The position numbers were made by a program, and so were the translations under genes. A DNA stretch of 64,000 nucleotides from Gambelia wislizenii (lineage: Eukaryota; Chordata; Lepidosauria; Squamata; Crotaphytidae). Below the pieces are notes generated by a model. The model saw only the letters and a program-made list of their open reading frames with translations. It was not told the origin of the DNA and searched no databases. Positions 24,807 to 37,540 of the stretch are shown in pieces (position 1 is the stretch's first letter; each line of letters opens with the position of its first letter). The stretch lies in contig JAUMIR010000004.1 of the NCBI GenBank assembly GCA_030847615.1, positions 104,794,001 to 104,858,000 on the forward strand. Reading direction: 5' to 3'.

Positions 24807-25439
24807 AAATTCTGTTTGTAAAGAAGGGTCACAACTTGTTTACCAGGCACAGCTGCAGCTGACACATACAGAACACAGAACTTTCTAGAACATCCTGGCT
24901 GGCAAGTTGCTACTTCAGTAGATGTGGTGGCCTAATCTTCTATATGGAAGGCCACTTCTAAGCCAGTTGAACCATCAGCACTTGCAATGTGTTAGGAATC
25001 TGTTCCTGTTTGTTAACTAGGCTATACCAGCATCCAAATGAGAACCCAGCACAGGATGTTCTCCTTGACTTGACTAAAATGAAAAGTAAAATTTTTGTGC
25101 ACATTCTATGTCACACTTCAAAATAAGGTGAGTTTCTCCTAACAATTCTATACAGAAGTTAAATACTACTGGGAACAAGATACCACAGAAGTTTCCTCCT
25201 AATGGAATAACAGTTACCCAGTATCCCTATCTGTAGCCATGCCATTGGAACCATTATTCAGTTTGGGGCAGGAAAGGGTAGCCTTCTGTATGGAGCTTCT
25301 GAGAAGTCCAAGAGCAGCAGCATCACTCACCCCTTTCAAGCAGGGCCGTCAAAGCAGTTCTTGTTCAAATAACAACTGATACTGATGTAGAGAAGTTGTT
25401 TATCTCAAAAATTACTGATGTTGATTTGCTATCCTGTAC

Positions 25440-26337
25440 TCCTAATACTACTAGTAGTATTTGTATTCATTTATATCCTGCCTTAGAGAACCAGCATGGT
25501 GTACTTGTTTAAGAGTTGGACTGCGACTCTGCATACCAGGTTTCAAATCCCACATGGCCATGGAAACCCACTGGATGATCTTAGGCAAGTTACACTCTCA
25601 CAGTCTCAAAGAGAGGTATAGGCAACCCACCCCCCTGAGCAAATCTTGCCAAGAAAACCCCATGATAGGTTCACCTTAGGGTTGCCATAAGTTGGCAACT
25701 ACTTGAAGGCACATAGCAACAAACAACACTCTACCTTTCCCCCAATAATGGACCTCACAATGGCTTACAACATATTAAAAACAATGCAAATCAAAAACTA
25801 TACAAAAACATCAATAAAAGTGTAAATATAAAGGTTATTTAAAAGACAAACAATGTTAAAAGTTAAATATATTAAAATTCATTAAAAAGCTATATATAAG
25901 CCACAAAACAAAACAACACACCATTAAAATCTCTTCTCTGTTAGTTTCTAAAAGCCTGATGGCATACAAATGTTTTGGCTTGCCAGCAGAAAGTGAGCAA
26001 GGCAGGAGCCATCCAAGCCTCTTTTGGGAGGGAGTTCTAAAGTCTGGAAGCAGCCACTGGGAAGGCCTTCTCCCTTGTTCCCACCAAAAGAACCTGAGAA
26101 GGTGGTGGGACAGAGAGATGGGCTTCTCCAGAAGATCTTAGGGCTCTAATGGCTCATTAAAGGAGACATGATACTTTAAATAGGCTGGAATCAAGCTATA
26201 TAGGGCTTTATAGGTCATCACCAACATTTTGAATTGGGCCCAGAAACAGACCAACAACCAGTGAAGCTGTTACAGTGAGGGAGTTGTGTGCTCCACGTAG
26301 CCAGCCCCAGCTAACAATCTGGTTGCAACTGAAACTA
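25440..26337 (-). mobile_element. L2-like LINE remnant, interrupted by a SINE
   Basis: The 3' end on the plus strand reads ATTCATTTATATCCTGCC, resumes after the SINE with CCCAATAATGGACCTCACAA, and continues into the ORF C-terminal region (GGGAGGGAGTTCTAAAGTCT, GGTGGTGGGACAGAGAGATG, TTTTGAATTGGGCCCAGAAA). L2/CR1-clade by similarity to other squamate L2 copies; clade assignment is less certain than the fact of the repeat. Confidence 0.65.
25485..25727 (+). mobile_element. Sauria SINE inside the L2 remnant
   Basis: Head GAACCAGCATGGTGTACTTG, B box GGTTTCAAATCCC, CATGGAAACCCACTGGATGA, AATCTTGCCAAGAAAACCCC and the Bov-B tail GGGTTGCCATAAGTTGGCAA then GAAGGCACATAGCAACAAAC. Flanked by CTGCCTT and CTACCTT, a probable 7-bp target duplication within the L2. 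Confidence 0.93.
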
Positions 26338-26560
26338 CAGGTCGACCCTGTATCTGTGGGGGATACGTTCCAAGACCCCCTGTGTATAACTGAAACCATG
26401 GATAATAGGGAACCCTATTATTTTCAGTGAATGAACATCAGAAGTTGACCATAGAATCACATTGGAGGACCTAGAAATGCCTAGAGATAACATTTTTTTT
26501 AGATGTGAATGAGTGAAACCATGGACACCAAATCCGTGGATAAGGGGGTTGGCCTGTATT
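26338..26560. mobile_element. Tigger-like MITE, second subfamily
   Basis: Left end CAGGTCGACCCTGTATCTGT with GTTCCAAGACCCCCTGTGTA; right end CCATGGACACCAAATCCGTG then GGGGGTTGGCCTGTATTCC. About 220 bp, ends inverted, interior unlike the 12586 family. Confidence 0.7.
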
Positions 26561-26564
26561 CCCA

Positions 26565-27935
26565 TAGTGGTGAGTTTGTGAAGTGTGGAAGATAAGAAGA
26601 CTCATCTGTGACTATTTTCAAGCCTTTAAATTTCAGTCTCTCAATTTCACATTGCCAAATTCCTTTTGTATACACAGATGAAATGAACATTTTTGTACCA
26701 TTGCCAAAGAAGCACCTTGGCTGGCACTGGATCCCTCACTATTGTGCATTCTCCTCTACCACATTTTCAAGCATCTTTCCTTCCAAATTGCCTTCTGCAT
26801 TTTTTCATGTGTGTGTGTGTTAAATGGGTGCTTCAACTCTTACTTTTGCCCTATCAATTGTATGAAGTTTCTTTTTTGCTTTCAGGAAAGTTTAAAAAAA
26901 GAAAGAACTACATTGGTATTGAAAAAGTGAAGTGATTGTGGAGGGAGGCAGTAGTTGTAGTGGGTGCACGGCTGACTGGCTGGCTGGCTGCCATAGAGAC
27001 ATTGAACTCGGAGCCAACCATGAAGTCATACTGAATTTAAGGAGTCTCACTAATCCAAAGCACTGCATCTTAATTTGACAAAGTAAAGACTTTTTGATAA
27101 GCAAACCTATTAAAAATGTTGTTAAATGATGTAGGGAGGGGGCAGCTGCTTATAAGTTTAGATTGAGAATGAGAAATGTTGTGATAGGAAAGGAGAATCT
27201 TTTTCTTCTTCTTCTTTTTAAAACTAATTCTTCTGTTACCGACTCCCCCAAGCTTCAGAACAGCTTTGGCACTCTGCTCTTTCCTGCAGTTCTTGGGCTA
27301 TGCAATGGCTTGATATGAAATTTGAGAAATGTATGTACTCTTCTATTTCTGGAAAATGATCTCACAGATTGGATGTGTGTGTTGTTGGCTGTGAGGCTCT
27401 GATCTTGCCCAGTGTGGCTTGGCTTGGCCTTTTTTAAAAATAAAAAATAAAATAATGGGTATGAATTGCCAAAATACTTTTTGCCAAAATTCAGGCATTC
27501 CCTCACCACCTCCTCCCCTTTAAAGGAGCTGATTTCTTAATCTTAGTTATATCTGGGCCTTAAGCATAGCATGCTTAGTTGAGAGAGAAGAATTCTGTCT
27601 CTCTTGATTGCTCCCTTGTTCCTTTTTAACCCCTTCCAACAATGCTGGTTACCACCCTTACAGGCAATATTGGGAAGGTCATTTGAGCAAAACAGTGAGA
27701 GGTGTCTTTTTCTGCATTTTTTTCCCAAACCACAATTGTAGGCATTACAAATGTGAGAATTTCTAACTCAATGTGTCCTTTTACTTGCAAAATGTCTCAG
27801 GAGATATAAAATGGTTATTTTCATTGATAATTTTGACTCAGAGAAAGTATTTGTAGTACTTACTCACAGAAGCTTATGGAGAACACTAACAGGTTCTTGG
27901 TATATGGTTTTCTACACTTTTCCTTCTACATCTTA
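26565..27935. other. Unrecognised intronic sequence
   Basis: Short GT runs (26808-26820) and an A-rich tract; no gene recognised. Confidence 0.4.
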
Positions 27936-28566
27936 GGGCTTGTCTATATGGTGAAAATGCTCTTGAGGAGAATACCTTTTGTCCCAGTGGGTTCCCGCAT
28001 CATTTCACTGTACTTGGAAGGAGGGAGGGCAAAAACTCCAAATATTCTTTGGGACAGGCCTTTGCAGCTTTTCTCATATTTTTTTCAAAAAAAATAAAAA
28101 ACTCCAAAGGAAATGCACATTCCTGCTCATTGGGACAACTGATTCATTTTTCTGTACATTCCCGATAAGAACAGAAGTGGAAAGCTGATTGATCAAACAT
28201 GTGCAGGGGCAGAGCTTGCTTGGAAGGCAAGCACCTGGAACCGCCATGTTGGATTTTCATCATAGCAATTGTGCACTGAGGTGATGAAAAAGCCTTTTCT
28301 CTCTTTATTTTTTCTGTTTATTTAAGCAAAAGATCACACTTCTGCACCTTGGTGTTTTTTTTTTTAAATTATGTTCAGCAGCAGCAACTGGCGACAATAA
28401 AAACACAAGTAATTCACTCATACCTGCTATCTTAATTTTCATCCATGCCTGACTGAGCAACAAATGCATATGGCTTCACATGCCTGCAGACAAATGAAAG
28501 TTGCTGCAAATTGGAGTTATTACGTATCAATCCACCTTTATTGCCTCATATAGATGAGTCCACTAT
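27936..28566. mobile_element. Inverted-terminal element, unnamed family, copy 1
   Basis: Left end GGGCTTGTCTATATGGTGAA, right end TTGCCTCATATAGATGAGTC. Internal blocks such as GAAATGCACATTCCTGCTCA and CGCCATGTTGGATTTTCATC recur in reverse complement at 62835-63440 in the same relative order, so both are copies of one interspersed repeat of about 600 bp without coding capacity. Confidence 0.7.
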
Positions 28567-30650
28567 AACATGTTTTGAAGTAGATTACAATGAAAACAAT
28601 AGCCATAAATACTGTGTTTTAGCTAAGCAACACATGTTCAGAAATTACTGTTAGCTTCATCTTCTGGATGTTCAAAATACTTTCACTCTCTGGTTCTGCT
28701 GGAATTTATATTGCATTATCTTTTTAAAGAAGAGTAAGGTTAGCCATTAGTGGTGGTCTCTATGTCTGTGTACGAATGCTATTTATGTTTGTTTTCCCTT
28801 TATTTGCAAGGTGCCCTTTTAAACAAGTGATTGATGTGAATCCTAACAATTCCTATGACAAAGAGAGTTGATTTTTTGTGCATAGCAATAATACCAATTT
28901 TGCCTTGCTCTTTAATTTTTAAAAATGATTTTTAACCTGTCAAACAGTCTTATAAAGCCATCCTATATCAAGAATATAGCAGTGTTTGAAAAACACTGCT
29001 TTAAAGAATATATTTTAAAAATACCGACATTTCTGTGTACGTGTGTGTTGTTTTCATTACTGAATTGTGTGGGTGACCATCAACTACCTTAAAACTTAGT
29101 AAGGCACAGGTATTGATTTAATATAAGCATCTGAATATGGCTTCTATTTTCATTAGAATACTTACCCTTTTAACTGTCAGTTGTAAATTGATGTTTCCTG
29201 ACATGTAATGCTGGTCTTGCTAAATATATAATATATAGATGAGTCAATGGATTTCTTTCTGTCCTTTACTAATATGCTTTTCCATTAAGCTGTTCCTCAT
29301 ATGAAAGATTGTAACTCATATTTCAGCTAACAGAATTTATATACATTCATGGAATCAAAGCCATTCCACAAGGGTTTTAAAAAATCATATCAGCCATGCA
29401 ATTAGATTTTAATTGAAAGATCCTTAGGCCTAAATGCAGTATGTAACAGTAGGGGGAGTGGAGAAGTTCTAGAAGATTAAAAGTTGTGATCATTACTGTC
29501 ACAATGTATAATCTCTTACTATAGTATATGCTGATTTTAAGATGCATCGTAGCAGCATACTTACAAGTTTCATTTCAAATCAAACAATAATGACATTAGA
29601 ACAATATTGATTCTATAATGGAGAAGGTGTATGTCTATTTTAGTTTGATCTTCCTGGAAAGTTCTCATACCTCACTGCAGTCTGTTTACTGTGGTCTGCA
29701 TGACCCCAGAAGGCTACACCACCTGCTATTCTCATCTAGAGGGAGACTCAGGGCATTGTCATGGCTGCCATTTTGAGTGATAGGAAGTGGGCTGTTTTTT
29801 TTGTGTGTTTATTTTTGAGGGGTGGTTGTTTGTTGGGGGACAGCACAAAACAACATGTAATAGCTCTGTAAATAGTTTTTGGGTTTGTTATTTTTTGGCG
29901 AAAGGGCAGTTTCCTGGGCTTGGAGGGGAGAGAATGGGGGTCCCAAGGGCTGTACTGAACCCCCCCCCCCAGGACTGCAAAACTTCCACCCCACTTTACA
30001 TAGAAATGTCCATTAAGCACCCATAGGAGTTAGCCTAAATCTGCTCTGTCTTGAAAACAAATTAAAAAAGGAAGTTGGGATAAATATTTCAATATCACTT
30101 CCTATGGCATCACTAAGGCTGGTGTCATCCCTCCCCCCCAACGGTGTCACCTGGTGCAGTTCGGCCTCTCCGCACCACCACCACCCAGTGCTGCCACTGG
30201 TCACATCTGCTTCTACATGTTTCGGAGTCTAGAGTTTGATCTGTAGCTGGAAATCCTCCTATTCCACTTACGATAGTTCTTAATGATTTCCAGCTTCTCT
30301 TGAAGGATCATGTAGTTAGGTTAAAATACTATACTTCAGCAGTCTTTCCTTCAGAACTTGGAATTAAATGGCCAGATTTCACTGGGGGAAAGATAGTGGC
30401 ATAAATCCCATTGAATTGATGGAATTTATGTAAAAGTATAGATTTATGTAAGTGTTGACTTTTCAAGGTCCTGTTAAATCAGTGGACTTATTCTGGCTAG
30501 ATTTGACCATTTTTATTATATTGATGATTTATATCAGTGGTTCAAAATATAAAGGGTAAAGCAGTACCACATACAGTAGAGATATTAATATTCAACTATT
30601 TTGTTCTTCCAGATGAGGAAGTATCATTTCCACAGTTTTCTCCATGTTTC
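28567..30650. other. Mostly unrecognised intronic sequence
   Basis: 29750-30200 contains a GC-rich patch with a C-run (29960-29969) and a MITE-end-like GGTGTCATCCCTCCCCCC at 30121-30138. No gene recognised. Confidence 0.4.
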
Positions 30651-30654
30651 AGAG

Positions 30655-31150
30655 AAAACAAATATTTCTGCCCAGTTCTCACCCAGTATTTGCATATCCC
30701 AAAGTATTTTGGGAAATTATTCTGTGCAAAAATACATATGACCTTTTTGCTTGAAAATCATTGGGTTTTGCACAACCCCCCACTGTGCCAGGCAACCAGG
30801 TGTTTTGTGTGTGTTCAAGAGTGCTGTTTTCTATGCAAAAGTAGCAATCTTGCACAGAAAAAAGCAGTGTTGTACAACAATGTGCCTATTTTGTGCAAGA
30901 TTGCCATTTTTCATGCAAGTATTTTTGTGTAAGATTTTTATTGTATGAGATTGCTGTTTTTTTACAGAATGAACAGAAATCTTGCACAAAAATACTTGTG
31001 GTTGCCTGGAAACTGGGATTTTTTTTTTTAAGGCAAACACCACAATTCCCATGCAAAAAAATGGCAAGCATTTCTGCACATAATAATTTCCGTAAACACT
31101 TTGGGATTTGCGAATACTGGGTGGAAACTGCACAAAATTCTTGCCATGGT
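30655..31150. mobile_element. Foldback (long inverted repeat) element
   Basis: The left arm contains ACCCAGTATTTGCATATCCC, AAAGTATTTTGGGAAATTAT and, further in, CAGGCAACCAGGTG. The right arm (about 30945-31140) is its inverted counterpart: CTTGTGGTTGCCTGGAAAC, CATAATAATTTCCGTAAACA, CACTTTGGGATTTGCGAATA, CTGGGT. The arms are about 190 bp with moderate divergence; centre near 30900. No ORF. Confidence 0.75.
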
Positions 31151-31159
31151 ATTTTATGG

Positions 31160-32120
31160 CCACAAAATGAATGATGGTGCATGTTATCCCCCTCTACCAC
31201 ACAGCTATTCCTGCATTTATCCATGTAGTCTGAGGATGGTTTCAAGGTTTTAACTAGGAGACAATAGTTATACTTTAAGGTGGTATAAAATAGCAGGAGA
31301 GGATATTGCCATCAAGAGTTTTCCTCTATTTGTGCCTTCCCTTCTATTGGGCCAGACATTCCCTTCTATAGGGCCAGGCATTTCCTTCTATAGGTCCAGA
31401 CTAGAATTCGTCTACTGTAGCATGGGAAGGAAGATGGTAACTGAAGAGTCCAATGGTAGATTGTTTGTGTGTTATAAACAATAAATAGATACTCAAAACA
31501 CTCTCAAGCAAGTACGTGATCCATCCCCGGTAAAAAAATAGTTCCAGCTCTCCTGTGTTGTCTTGGATCTGTTAACTTCAGGGAAGGCTAACACTTTCCT
31601 ACAGTGGTTGTTAAACTTCTTGCCAGAAACTAAAGACAGCTCATACCAGCTCACATGGATATGATGGCCACGTGCACATGAGCATGAAGCCACAACAAAG
31701 CTCTGAATCATTCACTTTTACATGTTCGTTTTACCAAAAAGAAGTTACTCACTCTGATCTAATAGCTCTTGTTTTTTTTTTTTTCAAAGCCACCTGATCT
31801 TGGTGAATTGCATTTGTAAAATAGGTCAGTTTGCTGGAATCATAGCTCTTGACTGTGATTGCTTTTGTGCTGCTACTAAATGGGGAGAGCCTTTCTCACC
31901 TCAAAATAAGCAAGTTTGTAGAGATTTGTATGTAGAATTGTTCTTTATTAAATTGCAGCTTATGCTTAGTTTGTCTTGGATTCCACCATTTTCCTTTGAC
32001 AGGTATCCAAGTGTTCTTGCCCAGTGCTTTCCTCTATATGGAACCTAACAACACCAGCTCCCCAATAGTCATGTTGAACAGTTTAACATACATGGTCCTA
32101 AATGAATATGGATAATAAGG

Positions 32121-32162
<42 letters not shown>

Positions 32163-32600
32163 AGAGAGACAGAGAAACATACATGTCCAAACTAATCCCA
32201 TGTTTCCTGTATCTGGTTTTGCCCACTTCTAGATATTTTATTCAACATGTCTGGCAGCACGGGGTAATAGCACTACCTCAATCACTGCAACTTTCAACTT
32301 CAGTCACTCTAGTGTAGTTGAGATGATAGTGAAAAAATTGGTGCTGAATAGTACAATATTTTGCATATATACTGGAATTAAGTCACATTGGATTTAATAG
32401 AGATTACTCCCAGAAGGGTGGTCATTGGGTTTAAGCTGTACCACATATCTATTTATCTAAATAATTGCATTGCTGTTAAATGTTGCATGTTCCTCATAAA
32501 ATATCACAATATCCTCACACATCCATTCTCTCTCTCTCTAATTCGTATACTATATGTGAAAATGAGAGAAGGAAGGATGGAGGGATGAAAATATATATTT
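31160..32600. other. Intronic sequence with a microsatellite
   Basis: Apart from the TG repeat at 32121 nothing is recognised. Confidence 0.4.
32121..32175. repeat. (TG)n(AG)n microsatellite
   Basis: About 19 TG units to 32158, followed by AG-rich units. Confidence 0.95.
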
Positions 32601-32602
32601 TT

Positions 32603-32832
32603 TGTTGTGTGCCTTCAAGTCGTTTCCAACTTATAGTGACCCTAAGGTGAATCTATCACAGGGTTTTCCTGTCAAGATTTGTTCAGAGGGGGGTTGCCTT
32701 TGCCTTCCTCTGAAGGCTGAGAGAATGTGACTTGCCCAAGGTCACCCAGTGGGTTTCCATGGCTGAACAGAGTTTTATAACCTGTTCTCCAGAGTCCTAA
32801 TCCAGCGCTCAAACCAACACCATGCTAGCTCA
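32603..32832 (-). mobile_element. Sauria SINE
   Basis: Plus strand shows TGTTGTGTGCCTTCAAGTCG and TTTCCAACTTATAGTGACCC (Bov-B tail), CAAGATTTGTTCAGAGGGGG, TGACTTGCCCAAGGTCACCC, then the tRNA-derived head ending near CCATGCTAGCTC. Nearly full length. Confidence 0.93.
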
Positions 32833-34005
32833 GTGTATATGTATGTATATATATAGAGAGAGTTATTCCTTTGATCAGATTGTTAATACAGATTTGGAAA
32901 ATGAATAATCTGGCCCTTTTGCTTGGGGTTATTCTGTCACTACCCACCCTGCCCTGATCTGAAATTATTTACAGTAAAAGTAAAATTTTGCAGAGTGTGC
33001 CAAGTTACTTGTTTTATTAATAGAAATTCTGCCCTGCAATGATCAAGGCAGAAGAAAACTCTTTAAGCATTTGAAGTCACTGGAAAGTAGATAATATTGT
33101 ACCTATGTATTGAAAGCAACTTCTGCTGCCAAAACTGCAAGACACATCTTCAGGTTTTTTTTAAGATGTCAGGCATTAAAAGGAAGAAAAAGCTCCTCTT
33201 TATATATGATAAAAAGCAGGTAGAGCAATTTAATATCATTAAATACATCTGAAGCTCTTCTCCCATGCCCAGCTCCACTTTTGGAAAATTATTGCTTAAG
33301 GAAACTGTTATTGGCCAACCTTTTGAATATGCTAAAGAACTGTAATAGGTTGAATCCTCACACCATCCATCTTGTTGCTTCCCAGAGCTATACCTGAAAA
33401 TTTACACTGTCAGATCAAATGTGTTTAAAGAAAAATCTGTGAAATGCAAGTCTGGTGTTTTATTTTCATAAAGTCTGAATTCTGGGGTGGTGATGGTGGT
33501 GGTGGTGGGGAGAGAACTGTTTATCCTCATTCCAGACATGAACTTTGGAAAGGTGGCAGAAAAAATAAACAAACTTTTTTTTAGCAGTCTACATTCCTTT
33601 AAACTTTCTGAGACCAGGCATATGCCTCAGTTTTTCAAGTCATTTATACAACAATTCAGCCACCTTGACTCCTACTTAGAAGTTAGTTATCCTACCATTA
33701 ATTCTTCAGGAAAGCTGTTCAATATTTTAATGGTTCCAGAGCTATGAATATATGATGTGTTTTGAGTTTTCATTTCTTCATTAAATATTATTTGGCTTCA
33801 TATTTTTGTACAGTAGTGGAGCATTTTCCCACTATATATTATGTGTTATGATAGGTGATGCTATTTACTTAGCCTAATTTTTTTGTTTTGTTCTTTAAAA
33901 TTGTAATAGCAGTGTTGCCTTTGATGTTCTCATTGCTGAGCTACATTAGTGCATTAATGCTAACATGTTCTCTTAGTGGAAATGCTGTTTGTGTGATAAT
34001 TGTAT
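32833..34005. other. Unrecognised intronic sequence
   Basis: Contains a GGT-rich stretch at 33486-33512. No gene recognised. Confidence 0.4.
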
Positions 34006-35236
34006 TTCTTCTTTGTGGTCTCTGTGACTCACACAAATGGGGTTATCCTGCATATGCACAGTGGATCTTTCAGAACTTCTGCAGAGTCACATAAGTGTTT
34101 TAGTAGTAGCCCCACCCATCTCCAATGCCATTATATAGGGGACTTTTTGTCTGCCACTACAGCAGCATCAGTAGGAACCTTTCTTTGGTTTGGATTTTGT
34201 TTTTGGTTTGCATTTCCTTTGGTTTGGACTTTCGGCTTCGTCCAGTTAGCCGGTTTTGGCTTCTCTGTACTGGGATCGATTCCTGGTGCTTCATTGATTC
34301 ATTAGATTGTGTTGGCGATCAAGGCTGCACTTGCCCTTTGGGCTTGATGTCCCACTGGCATTCTTTAAGAAGTGTATCTCATGTTGCACTAAGATCGCAG
34401 AGAAGAGAACGGACAGTTGAAGTGCCTTCTCTGCCTTGGAGAAACTCATGTGGTTGCCTCTTGTGCTCACTATAGAGCGAGATGGAAAAGAGTTGCACTT
34501 AAAAGTGCTCTTATGTGAACAGTCTCTGAGACCTCAAATGCCATCTCCTTGGCATTTTACTTCTGTTGGCATAGACCCATTGGACAGAGCTTCTTCTTCA
34601 AAGTCCATACCAGCTTCAGGTTCATTGAAGTCTGTACTGATCTTGGGTTTGTCTTCTTCTGAGTCCTTACCGGTTTTTACTTCCTTTCCCATCCTCCAGT
34701 GAAGTGTTCTCTGGCTGGGTTAGCTTCCATCCCTTCAAAAGTGAAGAAGTCTTCTTCATTGTCTGAAGCCAATGGTCGGTCTTCATGACAGCATCCCCCT
34801 ACTCCTGGCCTATCTCTAGAGTTTGAGATGTAGTCTATGGCCCAACAGTGCAGACACAATAAAGAGTACTAAAGAGAAAGATCGACATCTTCCTCATGCT
34901 TCTGCTGTACAAGTGGTCTCTGATATTACCTCTCAGTCTACACTGACTTCCCAGTCAGTCCCAGCTATGATTGAGCTGGTGACGTCCCCTACTGAAGTGA
35001 ACCTCCTTCTTGAGAGTATGAAGTGCTTCATCTTTCCACGGAGGATGTAGTGGTGGCTTCAGTTACACAGCAACACCAGGTCACTTTTGAGAATGTTTCT
35101 GAAGGTGAACTCTGGAGTCCTCACCAATTGTGAGGGTGTCTCTTATGCCTCATCCTGCCCATTGGGGTCACAAATATTCTTCCACTGTTGGGGATTACCC
35201 TCCAGCTAATGCTTCTGCTCCTCCTATAGTCTGGCC

Positions 35237-35371
35237 CAGGGGTGGGGAGCCTTTGGCCTTCTAGATGTTTTGGACTATGTTTCCCATAATTCCACACCAC
35301 TGGCCATGCTAGCTATGACTTGTGGGAGTTGGAGTCCAAAACATCTAGAAGGCCAAAGGTTCCTCACCCCG
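35237..35371. mobile_element. hAT MITE with 8-bp target duplication, nested in DIRS
   Basis: Long inverted ends: CAGGGGTGGGGAGCCTTTGG and its complement CCAAAGGTTCCTCACCCCG, continuing inward with CTTCTAGATGTTTTGGACTA and TAGTCCAAAACATCTAGAAG-type sequence. Flanks GTCTGGCC (35229-35236) and GTCTAGCC (35372-35379) are an 8-bp duplication with one change. Confidence 0.9.
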
Positions 35372-35944
35372 GTCTAGCCTGTCCCTACTGCCGCCTTTTC
35401 CTCTCTGGTGGCTCAGCTTGATCCTGGAGCTCACTCAGCCAGTGCAATTCAAGAGTTTCTACTAGTGGTTTGGTAGGACCCTGCCCTCTCAAAGGCCCAG
35501 CCTCTACAGTCTGCTTCCAGACAGGCCTCTCAGGCTGCTCTACCAATTGCTATTGCATCATCTGCATGTGTTGACCTTTCCTCAGAACAATCCGTCCTCA
35601 GTTGTCCTTTGCCACCTCAGTGTTCTCTGGTTCTAGGTCGGATTCTGAGTTGGAGGATATTCCTATTTGCAGAGGCTTTAAAGTACAAGATTTTGATATT
35701 GTTTGGCTAGGACAACATTTGAAGCCAAACTCAATTATTGTTGAGGCAGCCCAAACTTGAATATCCTGACAATTACACTCGATGCCAACTGATAAAGAAG
35801 GCAAAAAGTTGGATTCAATGGACAGAAAATTCTATTTGTCTGCTGTCCACATCTGTAAAATCTTTTTCTCTGGGGAAGCACAGCCTTATATGCTCTTCTA
35901 CTCTTTCTGCTCCTCACAAAGGTCATAGTAAAGCTTCGTTGTGA

Positions 35945-36960
35945 CAGGGTGAACTGTATCCTGATTGCACTGTGGTGGCCCAGGCAGCTGTGGTTTTCCC
36001 CTCACCTTCATTTGTCTCAAGGAATGTTCATTCAACTGCCATGCAGACTAGACTTTCTCACTCTGCACCAAGGTCTCATCAGGCATCCCAACCTCATCAG
36101 TCTCAATCTCATGGCAGAGAAGAGTGTCAATTAGCTGTCTTGCCTGATGCCATGTCAGACATCATTTCTGTGGCACATTGACCATCAACAAGACTCTCCT
36201 ATGCTTGCAAGTGGAAGAAGTTCCAAGACTTCTTGACACCACTTTGCATTTCCTCTTCCAGGGCAGAGACAAAGCATGTGTTACAGTTCTTGTTGGTGTT
36301 AATTTGATAAGGGTTTGTCCCTTTCATCCATCCTCTGTTACTTGGCATTGATCTCTACAAAGTTTCTGTTGCTTGGCAAGGTTTCCTACTTTCACAATCC
36401 CCTGATAAAGAGGTTTCTGAAAGGCTATAAAAACCTCCACCCTCCGGTGTTGGGCCTGACACAGCAAAGGAGCCTAGACCTGCATTGTCCCAACTTTCTA
36501 GAAAGCCTTTTGAGCCAATGGCAGTCTGTGATCTTTGCCTGCTCTCCTGGAAAACTGCCTTTCTGTTTGCCATTTTGCCTGCTTATTAGGTTGATGAGCT
36601 TTGTGCTCTCTGCATGAACTGTCCATACCTGAACTTCCATCCTGATTGGGGTGTTCTCTGTCCTAATATTACCTTCTTGCTGAAGGTTGTGTTGTCTTTC
36701 TATATCAACCAGGACATTGTTCTTCCTGCTATCATGCATTCAAGAGGACATTGCACTATCTTGACATCCATTGCACTGTCTTGATGTGGTTTTGGCTAGC
36801 CAACTCAATGATGAGCTGGCCCATAAGGACCATCCTGCTCGAATTCCACATGGGCAGTAGCTGTGTCTTCTGCCTTCCTGGCTTGTATGCTGCTTGAGGA
36901 TATTTGTTGAGCGGCAACCTGGTTGCAGCCTTTGACTTTTCTCATTCATTACTGAGTGGA
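35945..36960 (+). pseudogene. DIRS RNase H tail and tyrosine recombinase remnant
   Basis: Conceptual reading in several frames. LIALWWPRQLWFSPHLHLS and LTLHQGLIRHPNL (35960-36110) match the end of DIRS RT/RNase H. STRLSYACKWKKFQDFLTP (from 36187) begins the tyrosine recombinase; HNPLIKRFLKGYKNLHPP lies at about 36395-36445 and FEPMAVCDLCLLSWKTAF at about 36508-36560. The C-terminal motif LLEDIC-AATWLQPLTF lies near 36890-36940 (an in-frame stop falls between C and A). Multiple stops; dead copy. The jump from the gag-like part to the RNase H tail near 35945 indicates a deletion of RT. Confidence 0.75.
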
Positions 36961-37540
36961 TATCAGGTCCAGGGCCTGAAATACTGCCTTTGGGAGATCT
37001 GTACTTTACTCCTCCATGACTTGAATGTATTCCTAAGCTTTCATATTCATTTTCTTTTTTAAAACTATTTCTTGGTCTGTATCAAGGGTATTATGCTCAT
37101 GCTAAATGTATGCGTTTGCATTTATTGATGTTCAGTAAACCTCTGGTTGGGTTGCAATGACATGCCTACTTCCTACTTATATAGCTTGCTAGTCTCCCAT
37201 TGTGTGAGTCATAGAGACCACAAAGAAGGAGGACAGGTTGAATACCTGTATAGTAGTTCTTCAAGTGGTTGTCTGTGAACTCATACAACCCCACCCATCT
37301 TCCCCTCATCATGTCTTGCCTGTCCTTTGGACTGCTGCATCAGCACCCATGGAACTGGCAGTTTCAGCAGGAAGGCCCCTATATAGTGGCACTGGGGGTA
37401 GGTGTGGCTACTGCCAAAACACTTAAGTAACACTCTAGATGGTTCTGAAAGATGCACTGCACAAATGCAGGATAACCCCATTTGTGTGAGTTCACAGATG
37501 ACCACTTGAAGAATTACAGTTACAGGTATGCAACCTGTCC

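Larger units (their letters stand above)
34006..37540 (+). mobile_element. DIRS-type tyrosine-recombinase retroelement, internally deleted
   Basis: Inverted terminal repeats of about 130 bp: left 34006-34150 (GTGGTCTCTGTGACTCACAC, AATGGGGTTATCCTGCATAT) and right 37370-37540 in reverse complement (AGGATAACCCCATTTGTGTG). An internal complementary region at 37201-37290 joins complements of both outer ends head to head (GAGACCACAAAGAAGGA then GGACAGGTTGAATACCTG), the hallmark of DIRS elements, which replicate through a circle. 34150-35940 is a decayed gag-like region, most of RT is missing, and RNase H tail and recombinase remnants follow. Contains a hAT MITE at 35237. Confidence 0.85.

Noticed and set aside
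25485..25560. tRNA gene suggested by A and B box-like motifs
   Set aside because: The motifs are the tRNA-derived head of a Sauria SINE and do not fold into a full tRNA.
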